DNA of 15,829 bases from the NCBI GenBank assembly GCA_024226105.1, contig JAAELZ010000264.1, forward strand, positions 1 to 15,829. Direction: 5' to 3'. The stretch comes from Pseudomonadota bacterium (GTDB taxonomy: Bacteria > Pseudomonadota > Gammaproteobacteria > Arenicellales > Poriferihabitantaceae). The translations under genes and the position numbers were made by a program. Positions 1 to 6,788 of the stretch are shown here, piece after piece. How positions within the stretch are numbered: the first letter of the stretch is position 1; each line of letters starts with the position of its first letter. The notes under the pieces are model-generated. The model was not told where the DNA came from. It made no database searches and worked only from the letters and a program-made list of their open reading frames with translations.

Positions 1-74
1 AGTACAGAGAACAGCCCGATTACCAGCTTGAATGCCACCAGTGCAGGTTTGCATTTGTATTGCGTTTTCATCAT
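1..74 (-). CDS. N-terminal fragment of an unidentified membrane or secreted protein (runs off the left edge)
   Basis: Only 24 complete codons are visible. They read MMKTQYKCKPALVAFKLVIG followed by LFSV, a basic start followed by a hydrophobic stretch, which suits a signal peptide or membrane anchor. The call rests mainly on a good Shine-Dalgarno sequence, AGAGGA, about 6 nt upstream of the first of two consecutive ATG codons. A short inverted repeat, ATTGT-5 nt-ACAAT (86-100), sits just upstream of the ribosome-binding site and could be an operator or a small hairpin. The gene lies downstream of serA on the same strand but more than 230 bp away, with a repeat in between, so it is probably transcribed separately. 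The protein family cannot be told from this fragment. Confidence 0.5.
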   Translation of the reverse strand, partial: MMKTQYKCKPALVAFKLVIGLFSV

Positions 75-180
75 TTTCCTCTTTTATTGTATTCGACAAT
101 CTTACAAAATATTTGCGCTAATTCCCAGCGTATAAATTTCGTAGAAAGCCTGATTATTGATACAGCCGGGCTTTAGATAG

Positions 181-253
181 GCTCTCCTCCTTTTCCAAAG
201 AGGGTTTCGTAAAAAGGTTGGGAATCTTCCCCTCTTTGCTAAAGGAGGAGAGC
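181..253. repeat. Hairpin-forming purine/pyrimidine intergenic repeat
   Basis: The ends are a perfect 13-bp inverted repeat: GCTCTCCTCCTTT (181-193) and AAAGGAGGAGAGC (241-253). Nested inside is a second perfect 8-bp pair, AAAGAGGG (197-204) and CCCTCTTT (230-237), leaving a loop of about 25 nt. A further partial copy of the same theme, CCCTCTT then AAGGGGG, follows at 264-278. The element lies between serA and the next gene on the same strand. It could fold as RNA from either strand, but neither side has a T-tract, so it is not a standard intrinsic terminator. The modular structure resembles dispersed intergenic repeats (MITE or REP-like); copy number cannot be judged from one window. Confidence 0.7.
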
Positions 254-310
254 TTTTACGACACCCTCTTAAAGGGGGCGTTCATAAGAATGTATTTCCA
301 GGCCTTCTGC

Positions 311-1477
311 TTATAGTACACGGGTTTTTAACACGCCGTCAATTGCCTCTATTTTTTTAACGGTCGCCTCAGCAACCCCGGAATCCAGATCCATCAAGGT
401 ATAGGCAAAGTCTCCCCTGGAATCATTGACCATATGATGAATATTAGTATCCGTATCACCCAGTATGTGCGAAACCTTAGCAATCATATCCGGCACATTT
501 CGATTTAAAATGGCGAGCCGCGCCGCGCCGGCCCGCGCCAGTTTGATATCCGGCAAATTCACTGCGTTCTTAATCGTGCCGTTGTCCAGATAATCTCTCA
601 CCTGGTCGGCCACCATCACCGCGCAGTTGACCTCAGCCTCCTTTGTTGATGCCCCCAGATGAGGCAGGCTAATCACACGCGACTGAGCCTTTAGCTGATT
701 ACTCGGAAAATCACAGACATAGGCATACAATTTCCCTGATTTCAGCGCATCACAAGCGGCATCATCATTCACAATGCCATTTCGTGCAAAATTTAGAATG
801 ACAGCCTGGTCCTTCATTTTTTTCAGGCTTTCGGTATTGATCAAATTGCGCGTACCTTCAATCAGGGGGACATGGAAGGTAATAAAATCTGATTGCGCCA
901 GTAGCTCTTCAATATTTTCAACCGCTTTTACATCAGAGGACAGCGCCCAGGCATGCTTGATTGAAATACGTGGATCAAAACCCACCACGTCCATTCCCAG
1001 TGCCCGTGCGGCGTTTGCTATACGTACGCCAATAGCACCCAGGCCCACCACGCCAAGGGTGCGGCCTGGCAGCTCAAAACCGGCAAATTGCTTTTTGCCC
1101 GCCTCCACCTGTTTGTGAATGTTTTCATCATCCCCCTCCAGGCCACATACATATTTATGTGCTGCCACCAGGTTTCTACAGGCCATTAACATGCCCGCAA
1201 TAACCAGCTCTTTAACAGCGTTGGCGTTGGCACCCGGCGCATTAAACACCACCACCCCGTTCTCGGTCATTTTGTCGACTGGAATATTATTTACACCCGC
1301 ACCAGCACGCCCAACCGCCAGTAAAGCATCCTGGATGTCCATATCGTGCAGGTTCTGAGAACGTAAAAGAATTGCCTCAGGGTTTGCTTCATCCTCACTC
1401 AAGGCGTAAGCCTCTTCCGGTAATCGGTCGAGACCGACTTTGGAGATATTATTGAGTATTTGTATTTTATATTTCAT
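311..1477 (-). CDS. serA: D-3-phosphoglycerate dehydrogenase, short ACT-domain form
   Basis: SerA oxidises 3-phosphoglycerate to 3-phosphohydroxypyruvate with NAD+, the first step of serine synthesis in the cytosol. The protein is 388 aa. It has a substrate-binding part (about 1-95 and 280-305) flanking a Rossmann domain with GLGAIG at 145-150, and a C-terminal ACT domain (about 320-388) that in this family usually gives feedback control by serine. The catalytic Arg is likely R232 (ARNGIV) and the catalytic His H273 (PHLGAST). The acidic residue expected between them appears replaced by Asn or Gln (DFPSNQ, 256-261). I chose the ATG at 1477 because the family sequence begins at MKYKIQIL; the reading frame is open to 1570, but the extra 31 codons only overlap the end of serC. 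serC ends 22 nt upstream, so the two are likely one transcript. Confidence 0.93.
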   Translation of the reverse strand: MKYKIQILNNISKVGLDRLPEEAYALSEDEANPEAILLRSQNLHDMDIQDALLAVGRAGAGVNNIPVDKMTENGVVVFNAPGANANAVKELVIAGMLMACRNLVAAHKYVCGLEGDDENIHKQVEAGKKQFAGFELPGRTLGVVGLGAIGVRIANAARALGMDVVGFDPRISIKHAWALSSDVKAVENIEELLAQSDFITFHVPLIEGTRNLINTESLKKMKDQAVILNFARNGIVNDDAACDALKSGKLYAYVCDFPSNQLKAQSRVISLPHLGASTKEAEVNCAVMVADQVRDYLDNGTIKNAVNLPDIKLARAGAARLAILNRNVPDMIAKVSHILGDTDTNIHHMVNDSRGDFAYTLMDLDSGVAEATVKKIEAIDGVLKTRVL

Positions 1478-1499
1478 ATTGATATCGCGTTTGACCTGA

Positions 1500-2585
1500 C
1501 TACGCATTTTCCTTTTCGAATTCCTGCATGAATGACACCAGTGCGTCAACACCGGCTTCCGGCATCGCATTGTAGATACTGGCGCGCATTCCGCCCACTG
1601 AACGATGGCCTTTGAGGTTCAATAACCCCTGTTGAGCCGCCTGGGCCAGAAAGTCTCCATCCAGATCCGGGTTGGCCAGGGTGAATGGAACATTCATCCA
1701 GGAGCGACAGCTTGGCGCTACCGGGCTGGAATAAAAATTCGAGGCTTCAATCGCGTCATACAGTTTCTGCGCCTTGCGCTGGTTAATTTTAGCCATGGCA
1801 CTGAGCCCGCCTTTCTCCTTGATCCACTGAAATACCAGGCCCGCAAGATACCAGGCATAAGTCGGTGGCGTGTTATACATCGAATCATTTTTAGCGTGAG
1901 TTGCATAGCTGAACATCGCTGGCGTGCCCGCGATCGGTTCGGCAATAAGATCCTCCCGTATAATCACCAGCGTAAGCCCCGCCGGGCCCATATTTTTCTG
2001 TGCCCCTGCATAAATCACAGCGAATTTTGAAACATCCAGCGGGCGTGACAAAATGGTCGAGGACATGTCCGCCACCAGCGGTACATCGCCCACCTCGGGA
2101 ATCCAGTGAAACTCCACACCGCCAATGGTCTCGTTCGGCGTATAGTGAAAATATTTTGCATCAGGGTTGCGTTTCCAGCTATCAAATGCCGGGATATCTG
2201 AAAAATTACTCTCTTCAGAACTGGCCACCACATTCACATCCGCATAGTGAGCAGCTTCGGCAATGGCTTTTTTGGACCAGGCTCCGGTATTAACATAATC
2301 GACCGCTTCACCCGCCTGGCTTAACAGGTTCATCGGAACCATTGAGAACTGACTGCTCGCCCCGCCTTGTAAGAACAACACCTTATAGTTGTCAGGAATA
2401 GACAGGATTTCGCGAAGATCGGCCTCGGCCTTTTGGGCAATTGACATATATTCCCTGCCACGATGACTCATTTCCATCACTGACATGCCCGAACCGTTCC
2501 AGTCAGACATTTCTTTCTGCGCTCGTTCCAGCACCTCCAAGGGCACCATGGCGGGGCCTGCACTAAAATTGTATTTGCGTCCCAT
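1500..2585 (-). CDS. serC: Phosphoserine aminotransferase
   Basis: SerC is a PLP enzyme that transfers the amino group of glutamate to 3-phosphohydroxypyruvate, the product of SerA encoded next door. The same enzyme can also act in pyridoxal phosphate synthesis. The 361-aa length is typical. The N-terminus NFSAGPAMVP and the GGASSQF segment (74-80) are family hallmarks, and K197 in YAGAQKNMGPAG is the PLP-binding lysine. The start ATG lies after AGAGAAC, a usable ribosome-binding site. serA follows after 22 nt, giving a compact serC-serA unit. This order makes the second enzyme of the pathway the first gene. A candidate promoter lies in the 111-bp gap upstream, so the pair need not depend on transcription from the MFS gene behind it. 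Confidence 0.96.
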   Translation of the reverse strand: MGRKYNFSAGPAMVPLEVLERAQKEMSDWNGSGMSVMEMSHRGREYMSIAQKAEADLREILSIPDNYKVLFLQGGASSQFSMVPMNLLSQAGEAVDYVNTGAWSKKAIAEAAHYADVNVVASSEESNFSDIPAFDSWKRNPDAKYFHYTPNETIGGVEFHWIPEVGDVPLVADMSSTILSRPLDVSKFAVIYAGAQKNMGPAGLTLVIIREDLIAEPIAGTPAMFSYATHAKNDSMYNTPPTYAWYLAGLVFQWIKEKGGLSAMAKINQRKAQKLYDAIEASNFYSSPVAPSCRSWMNVPFTLANPDLDGDFLAQAAQQGLLNLKGHRSVGGMRASIYNAMPEAGVDALVSFMQEFEKENA

Positions 2586-2616
2586 GTTGTTCTCTACGGC
2601 TTAAATGAAGCGGCAG

Positions 2617-2645
2617 ATTTTACACCATGCGCATAACCTCAACAG
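2617..2645 (-). promoter_or_regulatory. Candidate sigma70-type promoter for serC-serA
   Basis: Read on the minus strand, CTGTTG (2645-2640) and TAAAAT (2622-2617) are separated by 17 nt and lie about 32 nt upstream of the serC ATG. The -10 is a good match and the -35 is poor. It is the best candidate I see in the 111-bp gap between the MFS gene and serC, but it is only a pattern match. Confidence 0.3.
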
Positions 2646-2696
2646 GCCGATCGCACAAGGGAAGTTTTATAGGCGGATAGGCTGGGTAAACTCGAG

Positions 2697-3884
2697 TTAA
2701 ATAGTATGAAGTTTTCGATGAACCCAGGCAAAGGTGGCTAATGTTGCCACGCTCATCAGCAGAAAACCCAACAACATGGGCAGCACATCAGCGCCGATGG
2801 CCTGCCCGATTAACGTACCGAGCACCACCGAGATAATGGTTGAGCCGGCACCCACCACGGCGGAGCCAATTCCAGCGATATGGCCCAGGGGTTCCATCGC
2901 CAGGGCATTTAAATTTCCAAATAGAATACCGATACAAAAGAACGTCAGCAAACAGAAAACAACAAAATTGTGAAATGAAAGAGGCTCTGGAGCACCAAGT
3001 TCAGCCACGATTGCAATGCTCGAAAATATACAAATCCCAATAAGAGCCCAAATTGAGAGCTTACGCATTCCATATCGAACCACAAACCGGGCATTTACAA
3101 TTGACGCCGAACCAATCACCAGCGCCAGCGCCCCGAAATAGTAGGGAAACTGGGCGCCACGTCCGTAGATCAGATCATATATCTGCTGGGACGAAACGAG
3201 GTAACCAACAAAGCCGGCGAAAACAAAACCAATAGCAAAGCTGTAGCCCAGTGAAGCAGGGTGTGAAACTACTTCTCTGACAGCCGAAGAGAGTGTCGAA
3301 AAAGCCAGTGGCCGACGCAGCTCGGGAATCAGGGTTTCCGGTTGACGAACAGCAAACCATATCAGGCTGCCGACCCCGGTTACGATAAACACCCAGAGGA
3401 TCATGTGCCATTTGAAATAGTACAGTATGCCCTGTCCCAATGCGGGTGCTATTGCAGGCACCAGTATAAACACCATCATAATGAATGACATGATTCGCGC
3501 CATTTCCCTCCCTTCAAACTGATCCCTGATCAGCGCCACACTAACAACCCGTGGGGCCGCGACCCCTATGCCCTGAATGGTGCGACCCAGAATGAAAAGC
3601 GAAAAATCTTTCGCCAGGAAGCAAACAACTGCCCCGCCGATATAAAAAGCCAGCCCGATATAGATCGCCGGTTTACGACCCCAGGCATCTGAAAGCGGGC
3701 CAAACAGGAGTTTCCCGGCTACCATCCCCAGGAAAACCGATGAAATAACGTATTGGGCATGGTTGCTATCACTTAGTGAAAACTCAGATGCGAGCAATGG
3801 TAAGGCTGGCAGTATCATGTCAATTGCCAGCGCAACCAGTGACATCAACAGAGCTGTCAGGACAACAAATTCAGGTTTGCTCAA
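2697..3884 (-). CDS. MFS exporter, Bcr/CflA-like drug:H+ antiporter family
   Basis: This 395-aa inner-membrane protein has about 12 hydrophobic segments. After TM1 comes LAIDMILPALPLL (19-31), and the loop between TM2 and TM3 carries GPLSDAWGRKP (62-72), the MFS motif A. RTIQGIGVAAPRV (101-113) is typical of the 12-TM DHA1 / Bcr-CflA group, which exports small molecules using the proton gradient. The substrate cannot be read from the sequence: members export bicyclomycin, chloramphenicol, amino acids or dipeptides. The start is TTG at 3884 (TTG AGC AAA CCT). I found no ATG or GTG in frame just upstream and the Shine-Dalgarno match is weak (ATAGAG), so translation may be modest. The pseudouridine synthase gene ends 44 nt upstream on the same strand, so the two may be co-transcribed. 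Confidence 0.88.
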   Translation of the reverse strand: MSKPEFVVLTALLMSLVALAIDMILPALPLLASEFSLSDSNHAQYVISSVFLGMVAGKLLFGPLSDAWGRKPAIYIGLAFYIGGAVVCFLAKDFSLFILGRTIQGIGVAAPRVVSVALIRDQFEGREMARIMSFIMMVFILVPAIAPALGQGILYYFKWHMILWVFIVTGVGSLIWFAVRQPETLIPELRRPLAFSTLSSAVREVVSHPASLGYSFAIGFVFAGFVGYLVSSQQIYDLIYGRGAQFPYYFGALALVIGSASIVNARFVVRYGMRKLSIWALIGICIFSSIAIVAELGAPEPLSFHNFVVFCLLTFFCIGILFGNLNALAMEPLGHIAGIGSAVVGAGSTIISVVLGTLIGQAIGADVLPMLLGFLLMSVATLATFAWVHRKLHTI

Positions 3885-3928
3885 GGCCAGCGCTCTATCA
3901 ATATGATGATCATGGATACCGCACCCGG

Positions 3929-4780
3929 CTACGATTCGCCAGGCTTATAGCTGACGGGCACCCCGGATACCGGGCAGACAAAACTCAAATAGTCGGCTTT
4001 CAACATAAGCGAACCCTGCGTACTTTTTTCACCGTAGAGTTTATCGCCCAGCACCGGCCAGCCCAGCTCACTGAGATGACGGCGAATCTGGTGCTTGCGA
4101 CCGGTCTTGATTTCTACTACAAGCTCACTTTGAGTCTCTCCTGAACAAGCAGATAGAACCGAGGATTCCGCCGCCTTCCCATCCAGGGGAGTAGTAATTT
4201 GCAATGGCAAATCTTCCTCAAACCGACCTTTAACCACGACACGATAACGTTTTTGGATTCTGCGAGCACTAAATAGTTTAGATAGCTTCGCTGCGGTTTT
4301 CTGATCGTGCGCAAGCAGCATCAAGCCGCTGGCGGCTCGATCCAGTCGGTGCACCAGATAGACTGCCCGCCGGGGAGTGTGATTTTTTTCGACCCAGCGC
4401 GTAATCGCACAATGGTCGGCAAATTTCGACCCCTGCGAAAGCATGTTCTCTGGTTTGAACCAGACACTATAGGCGTTCTTATCAGCAACAAGTTCAGGGG
4501 CAGGTGCCTCACTGGCCATAATAAACGCATCGTAATGCAGTTCGAGTACATCACCTTTTTGCAGCAGGGTTTTTGCGCGGCGTAAGCGACGGCGCCCCCC
4601 TCTGACTTTTTTCAGCCATACCCCCCCTTTATCCATTGCCTGCTTGAGTTTCTGCCGGGACAGTGGAACGGCTTGTGCAAGTAAATCGATTGCTTTTATC
4701 CCCTCTTCGCCCGCCTCGACAGATTGCTCCAGGCGTTGCACCGGTTTTGCTTCCACCGGATCGCTGTCTTCCTTAACCAT
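3929..4780 (-). CDS. RluA-family RNA pseudouridine synthase
   Basis: The protein isomerises specific uridines in rRNA or tRNA to pseudouridine. The hallmark HRLDRAASG is at 144-152, with D147 as the catalytic aspartate. An S4-like RNA-binding segment with many basic residues (KKVRGGRRRLRRAK, 57-70) occupies roughly residues 28-85, followed by GDVLELHYD. Near the C-terminus, GRKHQIRRHLSELGWPVLGD is the conserved RluA/RluC/RluD-type RNA-binding block. The target RNA position is unknown and I give no symbol. I chose ATG 4780 (MVKEDS, 283 aa), which overlaps the apaH stop by 8 nt and suggests coupling. A TTG at 4807 would add nine residues; neither start has a strong ribosome-binding site. Confidence 0.9.
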   Translation of the reverse strand: MVKEDSDPVEAKPVQRLEQSVEAGEEGIKAIDLLAQAVPLSRQKLKQAMDKGGVWLKKVRGGRRRLRRAKTLLQKGDVLELHYDAFIMASEAPAPELVADKNAYSVWFKPENMLSQGSKFADHCAITRWVEKNHTPRRAVYLVHRLDRAASGLMLLAHDQKTAAKLSKLFSARRIQKRYRVVVKGRFEEDLPLQITTPLDGKAAESSVLSACSGETQSELVVEIKTGRKHQIRRHLSELGWPVLGDKLYGEKSTQGSLMLKADYLSFVCPVSGVPVSYKPGES

Positions 4781-5612
4781 ATTTACATTCAGTCTGGTAC
4801 AAAACAATTTTTCGTAAATCGATACGGGCCATTGTCATGGTTTCACCCCAGACACAGCCGCTGTCCAGGGCTACGTGGTTGCCATCAAACCAGGCACCGG
4901 CAGAGGACCAGTGCCCAAACACAATACGCCAGTTTTTCCTTGGAACCAGGGGTAATTCATACCAGGGGTAAAGCTTTCTCGACTGTCCTCCGGGGGCTCC
5001 GGCGTAGTTAAAATTCAACCCGCCCTTGCGCGTACAAAAACGCATCCTGGTCATTGCATTAATGATGAAACGGTATCGTTCCCAGCCATCCAGGTCATCG
5101 GCCCATAGCGTTGGTCGCTTGCCGTACATTTTCTTAAGCAGTTTGACGTAATCAGGGCCTTGCAGTATGGATTCAACCTCGCGCGCGTAGTTTGCCGCCT
5201 GCTTTATAGACCATGCCGGGTAGACACCGGCATGAACCAGCACCGATTTGCTGGCGGCATCTCTGACCAACAGGGGTTGATGGCGCAGCCATTCGAGCAA
5301 TTCAATATGGTCTCTGGCCTCCAGAATTTCCTCCATGCCGTACGTCAAAGCCGTTTTACGCACCCCATGTGCCAGCGCAAGTAAATGCAGATCATGGTTC
5401 CCCAGGACAACTTTCATACGTTCACCCATCTCTTCAGACAACGACTTAATGTAACGTAGCGCCTCCAGAGATTGCGGGCCCCGATTTATCAAATCACCCA
5501 CAAACCAGAGCTGATCCCGGCCCAGGTCAATCGGGCTTTTCCTTATTAATCTTCGCAGGGGTTGCAGGCATCCCTGAATATCACCCACCACGTAAATACC
5601 CGACTCACTCAT
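4773..5612 (-). CDS. apaH: Symmetrical bis(5'-nucleosyl)-tetraphosphatase (Ap4A hydrolase)
   Basis: ApaH cleaves diadenosine tetraphosphate to two ADP; in Enterobacteria it also removes Np4 caps from RNA. The 279-aa protein carries the metallophosphatase signatures in order: GDIQG (10-14), GDLINRGP (39-46) and GNHD (71-74). FGHWSSAGAW near residue 235 and LDSGCVWGETMTM toward the end are ApaH-type. Length matches the family. The ATG at 5612 follows GGAG/GGA, a fair ribosome-binding site. The 3' end overlaps the pseudouridine synthase gene. In Enterobacteria apaH sits with ksgA and apaG; that neighbourhood is absent here. The 364-bp upstream gap contains a palindromic element and a perfect -10 hexamer pointing at this gene. 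Confidence 0.96.
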   Translation of the reverse strand: MSESGIYVVGDIQGCLQPLRRLIRKSPIDLGRDQLWFVGDLINRGPQSLEALRYIKSLSEEMGERMKVVLGNHDLHLLALAHGVRKTALTYGMEEILEARDHIELLEWLRHQPLLVRDAASKSVLVHAGVYPAWSIKQAANYAREVESILQGPDYVKLLKKMYGKRPTLWADDLDGWERYRFIINAMTRMRFCTRKGGLNFNYAGAPGGQSRKLYPWYELPLVPRKNWRIVFGHWSSAGAWFDGNHVALDSGCVWGETMTMARIDLRKIVLYQTECKYG

Positions 5613-5643
5613 AATTCCAAACTCCTAAGTTGGACAAGGCATA

Positions 5644-5769
5644 GTGTGCTTCTGTGGCGGCCAGAAAATGGACCTGGGGCAAGGCGTAAAGCGCGCAATG
5701 GCTACGCATTATATTGCAAGGCCCATTCAAGCAGTTACAGCGCGGCCATACGCCGCCACAGGAGTACCC
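5644..5769. repeat. 126-bp imperfect palindromic intergenic element
   Basis: The outer arms are 17 bp, with 14 of 17 positions pairing. The core CTGTGGCGG (5652-5660) pairs exactly with CCGCCACAG (5753-5761), and the match continues outward with three mismatches (5644-5660 against 5753-5769). Inside are overlapping shorter inverted pairs: GCGTA (5684-5688) with TACGC (5703-5707), and GCAAT (5695-5699) with ATTGC (5713-5717). The overlapping pairs mean it could switch between folds. No coding potential is visible. This layout fits a small non-autonomous mobile element or dispersed repeat inserted upstream of apaH, but a structured leader RNA of apaH is also possible. Confidence 0.55.
5708..5713 (-). 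promoter_or_regulatory. Perfect -10 hexamer facing apaH, inside the palindrome
   Basis: On the minus strand the sequence reads TATAAT, about 95 nt upstream of the apaH ATG. No good -35 element is found 16-18 nt upstream (AACTGC at 17 nt), and no TGn extension is present. If used, it would give apaH a leader of roughly 90 nt containing half of the palindrome. Confidence 0.22.
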
Positions 5770-5976
5770 ACGGAAAATTAGCATTGGACTCTGTAGTGCC
5801 TTTCACCCATAGAGTGAAAAGAAAAACCCACGGTTTCTCAATTGCTTTATGTACTTATTCATCTTTCGTAGCGATCAACTCAGGAATTTGGGATAATACC
5901 ATCCTGAATTGTTGATGTGTGCTGAGACTCGCGCCGCAGCACTCTGGAACGAGAAACCGGGCCTTCTGGATTTTTG

Positions 5977-6780
5977 TCATTCTGCAAACAGGGCGTCCTC
6001 AAACGGATCTTCCTCTGCCTCAAGCTGAGGCGCCCCGTCATTAATCTGAACCAGGCGTGATTGACGATAACTCTCGCGCAGAAAAATGTACGGATCAACC
6101 TGAAATTGTAAGGCCTCTTCGAGCCCCAGCACGCTGGCGCGCGCATCAATCAGACGCACGCCGCCAATCACCCAACGCTCGGTGCCGTCGAATACTATCG
6201 GCACCATATCGGTGCTCACCCATTCAACTGCAAGCGTCGTGGCGTCACGCACATTAGAAGGCCCGAGAAAGGGCAACATCAGGTAGGGGCCGTCTTTCAC
6301 CCCCCATACGGCGAGTGTCTGGCCAAGATCCTCCTGCTGTCGCGGCACATCCAGTTTCGCGGCCACATCAAATAGACCCAATATCCCGGCCGTGGAATTA
6401 ATTATAAGCCGCGCACTTGAGCTGGCAGCTTTATGAAACTTTCCCTGCAGTAAAGCATTAATAATTGAATTGGGTTCCCATAAATTATTAAAGAAATTAG
6501 TGACGCTACGGCGCACCGGTGCCGGCACGATTTTAACGTAGGTAGTGGCAACCGGTTTCCCAATCGCTTTATCAAAGCCCTCATTAAACGCGTACATGTC
6601 CCGGTTAAATGCCTCAAACGGATCTGGATTAAAAATTTGCTCTGATGCGGCCTCCCCAGCTCCCGGTTCAGGCCGGGTAGAATTCGTGCTTGCACACGCG
6701 CCCAGTAGCGCACATAAAACCAGTATTGAAAACCTGCTTCGAGTAATTGTTCGTGACAAGCTGTACAGGATAGATAACAT
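5977..6780 (-). CDS. mlaA: MlaA (VacJ) outer-membrane lipoprotein
   Basis: MlaA sits in the outer membrane, usually with a trimeric porin, and removes phospholipids from the outer leaflet, passing them to MlaC and the MlaFEDB transporter. The 267-aa protein begins with a lipoprotein signal: basic and hydrophobic residues, then lipobox LGAC with C29 as the lipidated cysteine. The +2 residue is Ala, which favours outer-membrane sorting. Family segments follow: NPDPFEAFNRDMYAFNEGFD (about 51-70), NNLWEPNSIINALLQGKF, and GPYLMLPFLGPSNVRD. The C-terminal tail is acidic (EAEEDPFEDALFAE). The ATG at 6780 comes 8 nt after the PBP stop, and its ribosome-binding site (GAGAAT) lies across that stop codon, so translation is probably coupled. 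The other mla genes are not in this window. Confidence 0.95.
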   Translation of the reverse strand: MLSILYSLSRTITRSRFSILVLCALLGACASTNSTRPEPGAGEAASEQIFNPDPFEAFNRDMYAFNEGFDKAIGKPVATTYVKIVPAPVRRSVTNFFNNLWEPNSIINALLQGKFHKAASSSARLIINSTAGILGLFDVAAKLDVPRQQEDLGQTLAVWGVKDGPYLMLPFLGPSNVRDATTLAVEWVSTDMVPIVFDGTERWVIGGVRLIDARASVLGLEEALQFQVDPYIFLRESYRQSRLVQINDGAPQLEAEEDPFEDALFAE

Positions 6781-6788
6781 AGGGATTC

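Larger units (their letters stand above)
5613..5976. other. 364-bp gene-free gap between mlaA and apaH
   Basis: No convincing gene is visible here. The half near apaH holds the imperfect palindrome at 5644-5769. The half near mlaA holds two small hairpins, TTTCAC-7 nt-GTGAAA (5801-5819) and a GTGCTG/CAGCAC pair near 5919-5942. Neither has a T-tract, so neither is a convincing terminator for the PBP1A-mlaA transcript. The only long open frame (plus strand, 5562-5915) begins inside apaH antisense and looks like nothing known. Confidence 0.6.

Noticed and set aside
774..1358. Plus-strand open frames lying antisense to serA
   Set aside because: They mirror a strongly conserved gene on the other strand, and their translations look like shadow sequence with no recognisable family.
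1478..1570. Upstream extension of serA by 31 codons
   Set aside because: The extra residues read the end of serC in another frame, are rich in Cys/Arg and do not match the family; ATG 1477 gives the normal N-terminus.
2689..2698. Palindrome AACTCGAGTT at the MFS stop codon
   Set aside because: Ten bases without a loop or flanking symmetry is expected by chance and shows no clear role.
5629..5635. GTTGGAC next to the palindrome, which fits the integron attC core GTTRRRY
   Set aside because: The matching RYYYAAC core at the expected distance would fall inside apaH and is not seen, and no integrase or cassette array is present.
5801..5819. TTTCAC/GTGAAA hairpin as the terminator of PBP1A-mlaA
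   Set aside because: The stem is only 6 bp and A/T-rich and there is no T-tract after it on the minus strand.
5562..5915. A plus-strand open frame of 117 codons across the apaH upstream gap
   Set aside because: It starts inside apaH antisense, crosses the palindrome, has no visible ribosome-binding site and its translation shows no domain or ordered composition.
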